A stretch of DNA of 64,000 nt from NCBI GenBank assembly GCA_036262835.1, contig DATAID010000065.1, positions 5,074-69,073 of the forward strand, written 5' to 3'. This stretch comes from RBG-16-66-20 sp036262835. GTDB lineage: Bacteria > Pseudomonadota > Gammaproteobacteria > Burkholderiales > SG8-39. Shown piece by piece: positions 27,682-34,775 of this stretch. Below the pieces are notes generated by a model that was not told the DNA's origin, searched no databases, and worked only from the letters and a program-made list of their open reading frames with translations. Both the position numbers and the translations under genes were made by a program. Numbering within the stretch: position 1 is the stretch's first letter; every line of letters begins with the position of its first letter.

Positions 27682-28461
27682 GTGAAGCTCGCCGCCAATC
27701 TTTCGCTCCTTTTTCCGCAATTGCCCTTCCTCGATCGCTTCGCGGCGGCCGCCAAGGCCGGGTTTCGCTACGTCGAATATCAGTTCCCCTATGCGTTCGG
27801 CAGCGCGGCCGAGGTGGCCGCGCGCGCGCGCGATGCCGGCGTCGAGGTCGTGCTGCACAACATCACCGGAGGCGATGCCGCCAAGGGCGATCGGGGCATC
27901 GCTTGCCTGCCAGAGCGCGTCGCCGAGTTCCGCGCCGGCGTGGAGACCGCGATCGAGTATGCGAAGGAGGCGGGCTGCCCGCGCCTCAACACGCTGGCGG
28001 GAATTGCGCCCGCGGGCGCGGAGCGCGGCAAGCTGCGCGACACGCTCATCGAAAACCTGCGCTTCGCGGCCGACCAGCTGAAGGCGGCAGGCCTCACGCT
28101 GCTCACCGAGCCGTGCAACCAGCGCACGATTCCGGGCTTCTTCCTTTCCGGCTCGAAGGCCGGCATCGAGATCATCGACGCCGTGCGTGCCTCGAACCTG
28201 ATGCTCCAGTACGACATCTTCCACATGCAGATCGTCGAGGGCGATCTCGCCCGGACGATCGAGCGGCTGCTCCCTCGCATCGGCCACATGCAGCTTGCCG
28301 ACGTGCCCGACCGGCACGAGCCCGGCACGGGCGAGATCAACTTCGAGTTCCTGCTGCCCGAGATCGACCGCCTCGGCTACAAGGGCTGGATGGGCTGCGA
28401 ATACATTCCGCAGGGCGACACCGCGCAGGGACTGCTGTGGGCGACGCGCTACCTAAAGTAG
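27682..28461 (+). CDS. hyi: Hydroxypyruvate isomerase
   Basis: 259 residues from a GTG at 27682 (M)KLAANLSLLFPQLPFLDRF, the usual family opening. Xylose-isomerase-like TIM barrel with metal and catalytic residues in LLTEPCN, LQYDIFHMQ, GHMQLADVPDRHEPG and GCEYIP. It interconverts hydroxypyruvate and tartronate semialdehyde in glyoxylate use. glcD starts within its last codons, linking glycolate oxidation and this step. Glyoxylate carboligase (gcl) and glxR are not in the window. There is no clear Shine-Dalgarno site. It is divergent from the amino-acid importer. Confidence 0.92.
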   Translation: MKLAANLSLLFPQLPFLDRFAAAAKAGFRYVEYQFPYAFGSAAEVAARARDAGVEVVLHNITGGDAAKGDRGIACLPERVAEFRAGVETAIEYAKEAGCPRLNTLAGIAPAGAERGKLRDTLIENLRFAADQLKAAGLTLLTEPCNQRTIPGFFLSGSKAGIEIIDAVRASNLMLQYDIFHMQIVEGDLARTIERLLPRIGHMQLADVPDRHEPGTGEINFEFLLPEIDRLGYKGWMGCEYIPQGDTAQGLLWATRYLK

Positions 28462-29915
28462 AACTGCAGAGGGCCGTCGCCGCCAGGCTCCGGGAATTCA
28501 TGCCCGAGCGCGCGGTGCTCTGGGAAGAGGAAGACACGCGCCCGTACGAGTGCGACGGACTCACGGCCTACCGCCAGGTGCCGATGGTCGTCGCGCTACC
28601 GGAAACCGAAGCGCAGGTTCAGAGCATCCTCAGGACGTGCTCTGCAATGAAAGTACCCGTGGTGCCGCGCGGCGCCGGGACGGGGCTTTCCGGCGGCGCG
28701 CTGCCGCCGGGCGACGGCGTGCTGCTCTCGCTCGCCAAGTTCATGCGCGTCCTGCGGGTCGATCCGCTCGCGCGCGTCGCCGTGGTGCAGCCGGGCGTGC
28801 GCAACGCGGCAATCTCGGATGTGGCGGCTGCCTTCGGCCTTTATTACGCGCCGGATCCCTCGAGCCAGATCGCCTGCACGATCGGCGGCAACGTGGCGGA
28901 GAACTCGGGCGGCGTGCACTGCCTCAAGTACGGCCTCACCGTGCACAACGTGCTGCGCGTGCGGGGCTTCACGATCGAGGGTGAGCCAATCGAGTTCGGA
29001 TCCGAGGCGCTCGACTCGGCGGGCTACGACCTGCTCGCGCTCGCCATCGGCTCCGAGGGGCTCCTTGCCGTCACCACCGAGGTCACGGTGAAGCTGCTGC
29101 CCAGGCCCGAGGCCGCTTGCGTGGTGATGGCCTCCTTCGATGACGTGCAGAAGGCGGGCGACGCAGTGGCGGCGGTGATCGCCGCCGGCATCGTGCCCGC
29201 GGGCCTCGAGATGATGGACCAGCCGGCGACGCGGGCTTCCGAAGAGTACGCGCACGCAGGCTACGACACCGAGGCGGCGGCGATCCTGCTCTGCGAATGC
29301 GACGGCACCGCGGCCGACGTCCAGGCCGAGATCGCCCAGGTGCGCGAGGTGCTCACGCGCGCCGGCGCGACGCGCATGACCGTCTCGGCGAGCGAAGCCG
29401 AGCGCTTGCGCTTCTGGTCAGGCCGCAAGGCCGCGTTTCCGGCGGTCGGGCGCATCTCGCCCGACTACTACTGCATGGACGGCACCATTCCGAGAAAGCG
29501 CCTCGGCGAGGTGCTGCGCTTCATCGCGGCGATGGAGAAGAAATACGGCCTGCGCTGCCCGAACGTGTTCCATGCGGGCGACGGCAACCTCCATCCGCTC
29601 ATCCTGTTCGACGCCAACGACGCCGACCAGCTACGGCGCACCGAGGAATTCAGCGCCGAGGTGCTCGAGAAATGCATCGAGGTCGGCGGCACCATCACGG
29701 GCGAGCACGGCGTCGGCGTGGAGAAGATCAACCAGATGTGCGCGCAGTTCCGGCCCGCGGAGCTCGAGACCTTCCATGCCGTCAAGCGGGTCTTCGATCC
29801 CGAAGGCTTGCTCAACCCGGGCAAGGCGGTGCCGACCCTCGCGCGCTGCGGCGAATTCGGCCGCCGGCACGTGCACGGCGGCAAGACCTCGCATCCGGAC
29901 TTGCCGAGGTTTTGA
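28437..29915 (+). CDS. glcD: Glycolate oxidase FAD subunit
   Basis: 492 residues from a GTG overlapping hyi by 25 bases; GDALPKVELQRAVAARLREF aligns with the start of E. coli GlcD. An ATG at 28500 is the alternative. The FAD-binding motif is VVPRGAGTGLSGGALPPGDG. The C-terminal FAD-oxidase domain has VFHAGDGNLHPLIL and ITGEHGVGVEKI. It oxidises glycolate to glyoxylate at the inner membrane together with GlcE and GlcF and feeds electrons to quinone. glcE follows after three bases. The very long open frame upstream of this start is antisense to the ABC operon and not coding. Confidence 0.93.
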   Translation: MGDALPKVELQRAVAARLREFMPERAVLWEEEDTRPYECDGLTAYRQVPMVVALPETEAQVQSILRTCSAMKVPVVPRGAGTGLSGGALPPGDGVLLSLAKFMRVLRVDPLARVAVVQPGVRNAAISDVAAAFGLYYAPDPSSQIACTIGGNVAENSGGVHCLKYGLTVHNVLRVRGFTIEGEPIEFGSEALDSAGYDLLALAIGSEGLLAVTTEVTVKLLPRPEAACVVMASFDDVQKAGDAVAAVIAAGIVPAGLEMMDQPATRASEEYAHAGYDTEAAAILLCECDGTAADVQAEIAQVREVLTRAGATRMTVSASEAERLRFWSGRKAAFPAVGRISPDYYCMDGTIPRKRLGEVLRFIAAMEKKYGLRCPNVFHAGDGNLHPLILFDANDADQLRRTEEFSAEVLEKCIEVGGTITGEHGVGVEKINQMCAQFRPAELETFHAVKRVFDPEGLLNPGKAVPTLARCGEFGRRHVHGGKTSHPDLPRF

Positions 29916-29918
29916 TTC

Positions 29919-30974
29919 TTGGTCAAAGAATTCTCGGAAAAGATCATCGAGGCCAAGGCGTCCAAGCGGGCGCTGCGCATCCGCGGCGGGGGCACCAAGG
30001 ATTTCTACGGCAATGCGCTGCAGGGCGAGGTGCTCGACACGCGCGGCTTTGCGGGCATCGTCGACTACGAGCCGACCGAGCTCGTGGTCACCGCGCGCTG
30101 CGGGACCCCGTTGGCGGAACTTGAAAAAAATCTGGCGGAGAAAAACCAGTACCTTCCCTTCGAGCCGCCCCATTTCGGCGCGGCGGCGACGCTCGGGGGC
30201 TGCGTCGCCGCGGGGTTGTCGGGGCCGCGCCGGGCGAGCGCCGGGGCGCTGCGCGACTTCGTGCTCGGCGCGAAAATCATCGACGGTGCGGGCCGCGAGC
30301 TCGCTTTCGGCGGGCGCGTGATGAAGAACGTCGCCGGCTACGACATTTCGCGCCTGCTCGCGGGGTCGCTCGGCACGCTCGGGCTGATCTTGGAGGTGTC
30401 CCTCAAGGTGCTGCCGCGCCCCAAGGCCGAGCGCACGCTCAGGCTCGAGCTGCCTCAGGCGAAGGCGCTCGAGAGCCTGAACCGGTGGGCCGCGCAGCCG
30501 TTGCCGGTGACGGCGAGCGCGTGGGAGGACGGCGAGCTCTCGCTCCGGCTCGCGGGCGCCGAGGACGCCTTGCGGGCCGCCGCCGGGCGAATCGGCGGCG
30601 AACCGCTCGAAGCGGGCGCCGCGAGCGCGTTCTGGCAGGAGGTGCGCGAGCACGCCGCTCCCTTTTTCGCGGGCGAGACGCCGCTCTGGCGTCTTTCGGT
30701 TCCCTCGCACGCGGCGGCCATCGAGGTGCCGGGCACGCAGCTCATCGAATGGGGTGGCGCGTTGCGTTGGCTGAAAACGAATGCAGACGCCGGCACGGTG
30801 CGCGCGGCCGCTGCCCACGCGGGCGGTCACGCCACGCTCTTCCGTGCGAAAGAGAAGGCTGCCGGCTCTTTCGCGCCGCTCTCGCCGATCCTTGCGCGCC
30901 TGCATCGCGACCTGAAAGCGGCCTTCGACCCGGCCGGCATCCTCAACCCGGGCCGGCTCTATGAGGGTCTCTAG
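29919..30974 (+). CDS. glcE: Glycolate oxidase FAD-binding subunit GlcE
   Basis: 351 residues from a TTG at 29919 (MVKEFSEKIIEAKASKRALR). FAD_binding_4 features include RIRGGGTKDFYG, GAAATLGGCVAAGLSGPRR and FGGRVMKNVAGYDISRLLAG, the last being a GlcE hallmark. It is required with GlcD and GlcF for glycolate oxidase activity. The spacing of three bases after glcD indicates coupling. Its TAG shares the palindrome CTAG (30971-30974) with the stop of the opposite-strand gene. glcF comes next on this strand, but only after that opposite-strand gene. Confidence 0.92.
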   Translation: MVKEFSEKIIEAKASKRALRIRGGGTKDFYGNALQGEVLDTRGFAGIVDYEPTELVVTARCGTPLAELEKNLAEKNQYLPFEPPHFGAAATLGGCVAAGLSGPRRASAGALRDFVLGAKIIDGAGRELAFGGRVMKNVAGYDISRLLAGSLGTLGLILEVSLKVLPRPKAERTLRLELPQAKALESLNRWAAQPLPVTASAWEDGELSLRLAGAEDALRAAAGRIGGEPLEAGAASAFWQEVREHAAPFFAGETPLWRLSVPSHAAAIEVPGTQLIEWGGALRWLKTNADAGTVRAAAAHAGGHATLFRAKEKAAGSFAPLSPILARLHRDLKAAFDPAGILNPGRLYEGL

Positions 30975-31369
30975 CTCTTGAGCTTCTTCTTCTGCGCCTC
31001 GGCGGCGGCGCGCACCTCGTCGGCAAAGGCCGAATCGGGAAAGCGCGCGAGCAGCCGCGCGTACAGCTGGATGGCAAGCGCAGGCTCGTCTGCCTCGCCG
31101 GCCCGGCGCGCGGCCTCGAAAAGCAGCTTTTGCGTCTCCAGTTTTCCCCGGCCCGGCGCGGGCGCCGCCGCCTGCACGGGCGGCCTTAAGTCATGCGCAA
31201 CAGTCGTCGGCGCGGCGGCGAGCTTCGCGCCCGCCATCTGCGCGAGCAACTCGGCGGCGCGCGCTTCGGAGGCGCGCTCGCGCGCCGCTTGCTTGCGCAG
31301 CACGTACCGCACGATGAAAACGAGCACGCCGGCCGACGCGAGCACGGCGACCCAGAACAGCGTCTTCAT
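30971..31369 (-). CDS. Membrane-anchored TPR-like small protein, function unknown
   Basis: 132 residues from the ATG at 31367-31369. One N-terminal transmembrane helix (TLFWVAVLASAGVLVFIVRYVL) is followed by a charged linker, a Pro/Ala-rich segment, and a C-terminal repeat-like helix pair (DEPALAIQLYARLLARFPDS) of the TPR/Tol-Pal YbgF kind. It lies on the opposite strand between glcE and glcF. The ATG is 20 bases from the divergent glcF start, so the two promoters must overlap. I know of no function. Confidence 0.68.
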   Translation of the reverse strand: MKTLFWVAVLASAGVLVFIVRYVLRKQAARERASEARAAELLAQMAGAKLAAAPTTVAHDLRPPVQAAAPAPGRGKLETQKLLFEAARRAGEADEPALAIQLYARLLARFPDSAFADEVRAAAEAQKKKLKS

Positions 31370-31388
31370 GCGCAAAGTATAGCGAGCG

Positions 31389-32588
31389 ATGCAGACCGAG
31401 CTCGCCGACTTCATCCGCGACACGCCCGAGGGACGCGAGGCGGACGCGATCCTGCGCAAGTGCGTGCACTGCGGCTTTTGCACCGCGACCTGCCCGACCT
31501 ACCAGCTGCTCGGCGACGAGCTCGATGGCCCGCGCGGCCGCATCTATCTCGTCAAGCAGGTGCTCGAGGGGGCCGAGCCCACCGAAAAGACGCGGCTTCA
31601 CCTCGATCGCTGCCTCACCTGCCGCGCCTGCGAGACGACCTGTCCCTCGGGCGTGCGCTATGGCCGGCTCGCCGACATCGGCCGTGCGATCGTCGAGCAG
31701 AAGGTGGCGCGGGGACCGCTCGGGGGTTCGTTGCGGAGGATGTTATCGCTCGTGCTGCCGCGTACGCGCCTGTTCGGATTTTTGCTGGCGCTCGGCCGGT
31801 TTTTCCGCCCGCTACTGCCGAGCGGCCTCGCGAAGAAAATTCCAGGCAAGAGAAACGAAAACCTGTCGTGGCCTGCGCCCCAGCACGCGCGCCGCATGCT
31901 CGCGCTGGCGGGCTGCGTGCAGCCGGCGATCGCGCCGGGCATCAACGCGGCGGCGGCGCGGGCGCTCGATCGCGCGGGCGTCTCGCTCGTGGAGGCGCCC
32001 GGCGCGGGCTGCTGCGGGGCGCTGCGCTTTCACCTAAACGACCAGGCGGCGGGCCTGAACGACGCGCGGGCGCTGATCGACGCCTGGTGGCCTCGCATCG
32101 AGGAGGGCGCCGAGGCGATCGTGATGACGGCGAGCGGCTGCGGCGCCTTCGTCAAGGAGTACGCGCATCACCTGAAGGACGACCTCGCGTACCGGGAGAA
32201 GGCGGCGAAAGTTTGCTCGCTCATGAAGGACCTGTGCGAAGTCCTTCCGGAAAGGGACGTGGGCAGGGCCGCCCGGCCGCGCCGCGTCGCCTTCCAGTCA
32301 CCCTGCACGCTGCAGCACGGGCTGCAGATTCGCGGCAAGGCCGAGGCGCTCCTGCGCGCCGCGGGGCACCAGCTAACGCCGGTGCCGGAAGCGCACTTGT
32401 GCTGCGGCTCGGCCGGCACCTATTCGATCCTGCAGCCCGAGCTCTCGGCGGCGCTGCGCGAGCGCAAGCTCGGCGCCCTCGGCTCGGGAAATCCCGAGGT
32501 CGTCGCGACCGCCAACATCGGCTGCCTCGCGCACCTGCGCGGCGCCGCGAGCATGCCCGTCATGCACTGGGTCGAGCTGCTGGAGTAG
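31389..32588 (+). CDS. glcF: Glycolate oxidase iron-sulfur subunit
   Basis: 399 residues. Two 4Fe-4S sites lie near the N-terminus: CVHCGFCTATCP (about 19-30) and CLTCRACETTCP (about 77-88). Two CCG domains follow (GAGCCGALRF and HLCCGSAGTYS) of the type that bind a non-cubane cluster or link to quinone. GlcF passes electrons from the flavin subunits to the membrane. The start codon lies five bases after TATAGC without a Shine-Dalgarno site. It is separated from glcE by a 399-base opposite-strand gene, so it probably has its own promoter. Confidence 0.94.
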   Translation: MQTELADFIRDTPEGREADAILRKCVHCGFCTATCPTYQLLGDELDGPRGRIYLVKQVLEGAEPTEKTRLHLDRCLTCRACETTCPSGVRYGRLADIGRAIVEQKVARGPLGGSLRRMLSLVLPRTRLFGFLLALGRFFRPLLPSGLAKKIPGKRNENLSWPAPQHARRMLALAGCVQPAIAPGINAAAARALDRAGVSLVEAPGAGCCGALRFHLNDQAAGLNDARALIDAWWPRIEEGAEAIVMTASGCGAFVKEYAHHLKDDLAYREKAAKVCSLMKDLCEVLPERDVGRAARPRRVAFQSPCTLQHGLQIRGKAEALLRAAGHQLTPVPEAHLCCGSAGTYSILQPELSAALRERKLGALGSGNPEVVATANIGCLAHLRGAASMPVMHWVELLE

Positions 32589-32598
32589 ACTTTTCGAA

Positions 32599-34665
32599 GT
32601 GGAAACCATCGTCCGCGCGGCTTGCCCGCATGACTGCCCCGATACCTGCGCGCTCCTCGTGACGGTGAAGGACGGCGTCGCGGTCAAGGTGCAGGGCGAT
32701 CCCGGGCATCCGTTCACCGACGGCACGCTTTGCACCAAGGTTGCGCACTACCCCGAGCGGACTTACGCGCCGGATCGGCTGAAGCATCCGCTCCGGCGCG
32801 TCGGCGCGAAAGGCAAGGGCGAGTTCAAGCGCATCTCGTGGGACGAGGCGCTTGACGAAATCGCCGCGCGCCTGAAGACGCTCATCGCCGAGGACCCGCA
32901 GACCGTCCTGCCGCTCAGCTACGCGGGCACGATGGGCCTGGTGCAATACATGTCGATGGACCGGCGCTTCTTCAACCGGATGGGCGCATCGCAGCTCGAG
33001 CGCACGCTTTGTTCCTCGGCCGGCAAGGCGGGCATCAAGGCGACGCTCGGCGGCAGCTACGGCATGGACCCCGAGAACTACCCGGACGCCAGGTTGATTC
33101 TCATCTGGGGCTCCAATCCCATCACCTCGAACCTGCACTTCTGGTCGCGCGCGCAGGAAGCGAAGCGCCGCGGCGCGAAGCTCGTCGCCATCGATCCGTA
33201 TCGCAGCCTGACGGCCGAGAAGTGCACGCAGCACATCGCGCTCCTGCCCGGCACCGACGGCGCGCTGGCGCTCGCGATGATGCACGTCCTGATCAAGGAA
33301 GGCCTGATAGACCGGGACTACGTCGAAAAGTACACGCTGGGCTTTGAAAAGCTCTCGCAAAGGGTTCTCCAGTACACGCCCGAGTGGGCCTCCGGCGTGT
33401 GCGGCATCTCGGTCGAGGAGATCGTCCAGCTCGCGCGCGACTACGGCACGACCAAGCCCGCCGCCATCCGCCTCAACTACGGCATGCAGCGCCATGCCGG
33501 GGGCGGCATCGCAGCTCGAACCATTTCGTGCCTGCCGGCGCTCACGGGCGCCTGGCGCGACCCGGCCGGCGGCATCCTGCTCACGACTGCCGACAACTTC
33601 AATTTCGATCACCAGGCGCTCGAGCGCCCCGACCTGATGCCGCGCACGCCTGCCGGCGCGCTGCCGCGCGTGTTCAATCACGCGGCGGTGGGCGACGCGC
33701 TCACCTCGGCGAGCCCGCCGGTGAAAATGGCGATCGTCTACAACAACAACCCGGTCGCCGTCTGCCCGGACTCGGAAAAGGTGCTCGCGGGCTTTCGCCG
33801 GGAAGATCTCTTTACCGTGGTGATGGATTCCTTTCCCACGGACACGACCGACTATGCCGATATCGTTCTTCCGGCGACCACGCAGCTCGAGCACTACGAC
33901 ATCCACAAGGCCTACGGGCACCTGTACGTGCTCGCCAACAATCCGGCGATCGCGCCGGTAGGGGAATCGCTGCCCAACAGCGAGGTGTTTCGCCGCCTCG
34001 CCGCGCGGCTCGGCTTCACCGAGACGTGCTTCCGGGATTCCGACGAGGAGATCTGCCGCCAGGCGATCGGCTCCGGGCACGCCAACCTGCACGGCGTCGA
34101 CTGGGAGACGCTGAAGGCGAACGGCTGGCAGCGCCTGTCGCTGCCGAAGAAGTTCGCGCCCTTCGCCAAAGGCGGCTTTCACACGCCTTCGGGCAAGTGC
34201 GAGCTCTACAGCGAGTCGCTCGAGCGCCAGGGCCTCGATCCGCTGCCGTTCTACAATCCGCCCGCCGAGCTGCCCTCGAGCAACCCGCAGCTCGCCAGGA
34301 AATATCCGCTCAATTTCCTCTCGCCGCCCGCGCGCAACTTCCTCAACTCCTCGTTCGCCAACATGAAGCGCTTTCGCGACGAGCTGGGCGAGCCGAGCCT
34401 GGAGCTCCATCCGGAGGACGCCGCCGCGCGCAAGATCGCCGACGGCGACCGCGTGCGCGTCTTCAACGACCGCGGCAGCCTCACATTGCGCGCGCGGGTG
34501 AACGGCAAGCCGCGACGCGGCGTCGTGGTGGCGCCTTCGGTCTGGTGGAAAAAATTCGCGCGCGACGGCAGAAACGCGAACGACCTGACCTCCCAGCGCA
34601 CGGCGGACCTGGGGGGCGCCGCGACCTTCTACGACTGCCTGGTCGAGGTCGAGCGCCTCTCCTGA
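32599..34665 (+). CDS. Molybdopterin-dependent oxidoreductase, single-subunit DMSO-reductase superfamily
   Basis: 688 residues from a GTG at 32599. An N-terminal 4Fe-4S site is formed by Cys9, Cys13, Cys17 and Cys45 (CPHDCPDTC ... LCTKV). The probable molybdenum ligand region is ERTLCSSAGKAG; Cys138 aligns with the Cys/Sec position of formate dehydrogenases. The molydopterin-binding C-terminal domain starts near 570 (YPLNFLSPPARNFLNSSF). No Tat signal is seen, so it is cytoplasmic. No partner subunit or cofactor chaperone lies beside it. Substrate unknown; formate-dehydrogenase-like and acetylene-hydratase-like relatives both fit. It sits 10 bases after glcF, with TAGACT seven bases before the start. 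Confidence 0.85.
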   Translation: METIVRAACPHDCPDTCALLVTVKDGVAVKVQGDPGHPFTDGTLCTKVAHYPERTYAPDRLKHPLRRVGAKGKGEFKRISWDEALDEIAARLKTLIAEDPQTVLPLSYAGTMGLVQYMSMDRRFFNRMGASQLERTLCSSAGKAGIKATLGGSYGMDPENYPDARLILIWGSNPITSNLHFWSRAQEAKRRGAKLVAIDPYRSLTAEKCTQHIALLPGTDGALALAMMHVLIKEGLIDRDYVEKYTLGFEKLSQRVLQYTPEWASGVCGISVEEIVQLARDYGTTKPAAIRLNYGMQRHAGGGIAARTISCLPALTGAWRDPAGGILLTTADNFNFDHQALERPDLMPRTPAGALPRVFNHAAVGDALTSASPPVKMAIVYNNNPVAVCPDSEKVLAGFRREDLFTVVMDSFPTDTTDYADIVLPATTQLEHYDIHKAYGHLYVLANNPAIAPVGESLPNSEVFRRLAARLGFTETCFRDSDEEICRQAIGSGHANLHGVDWETLKANGWQRLSLPKKFAPFAKGGFHTPSGKCELYSESLERQGLDPLPFYNPPAELPSSNPQLARKYPLNFLSPPARNFLNSSFANMKRFRDELGEPSLELHPEDAAARKIADGDRVRVFNDRGSLTLRARVNGKPRRGVVVAPSVWWKKFARDGRNANDLTSQRTADLGGAATFYDCLVEVERLS

Positions 34666-34775
34666 AGGGCGCGCGTCGGTCGCGGACCGCCGCCCGTCGG
34701 CGCGATTGCAAGGAAACGTCATTCCTGCGTTGGATTTCTCCCTGCATGCAGGCGCGCGCCGATAGCGTAGGCGCC

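Noticed and set aside
26529..28436. Upstream extension of the glcD frame
   Set aside because: It is antisense to the amino-acid ABC genes and overlaps hyi. GlcD similarity starts at about 28437.
33384..34745. Upstream extension of the PAS/GGDEF frame
   Set aside because: It overlaps the molybdopterin oxidoreductase gene in another frame and shows no domain; the membrane region starts after 34776.
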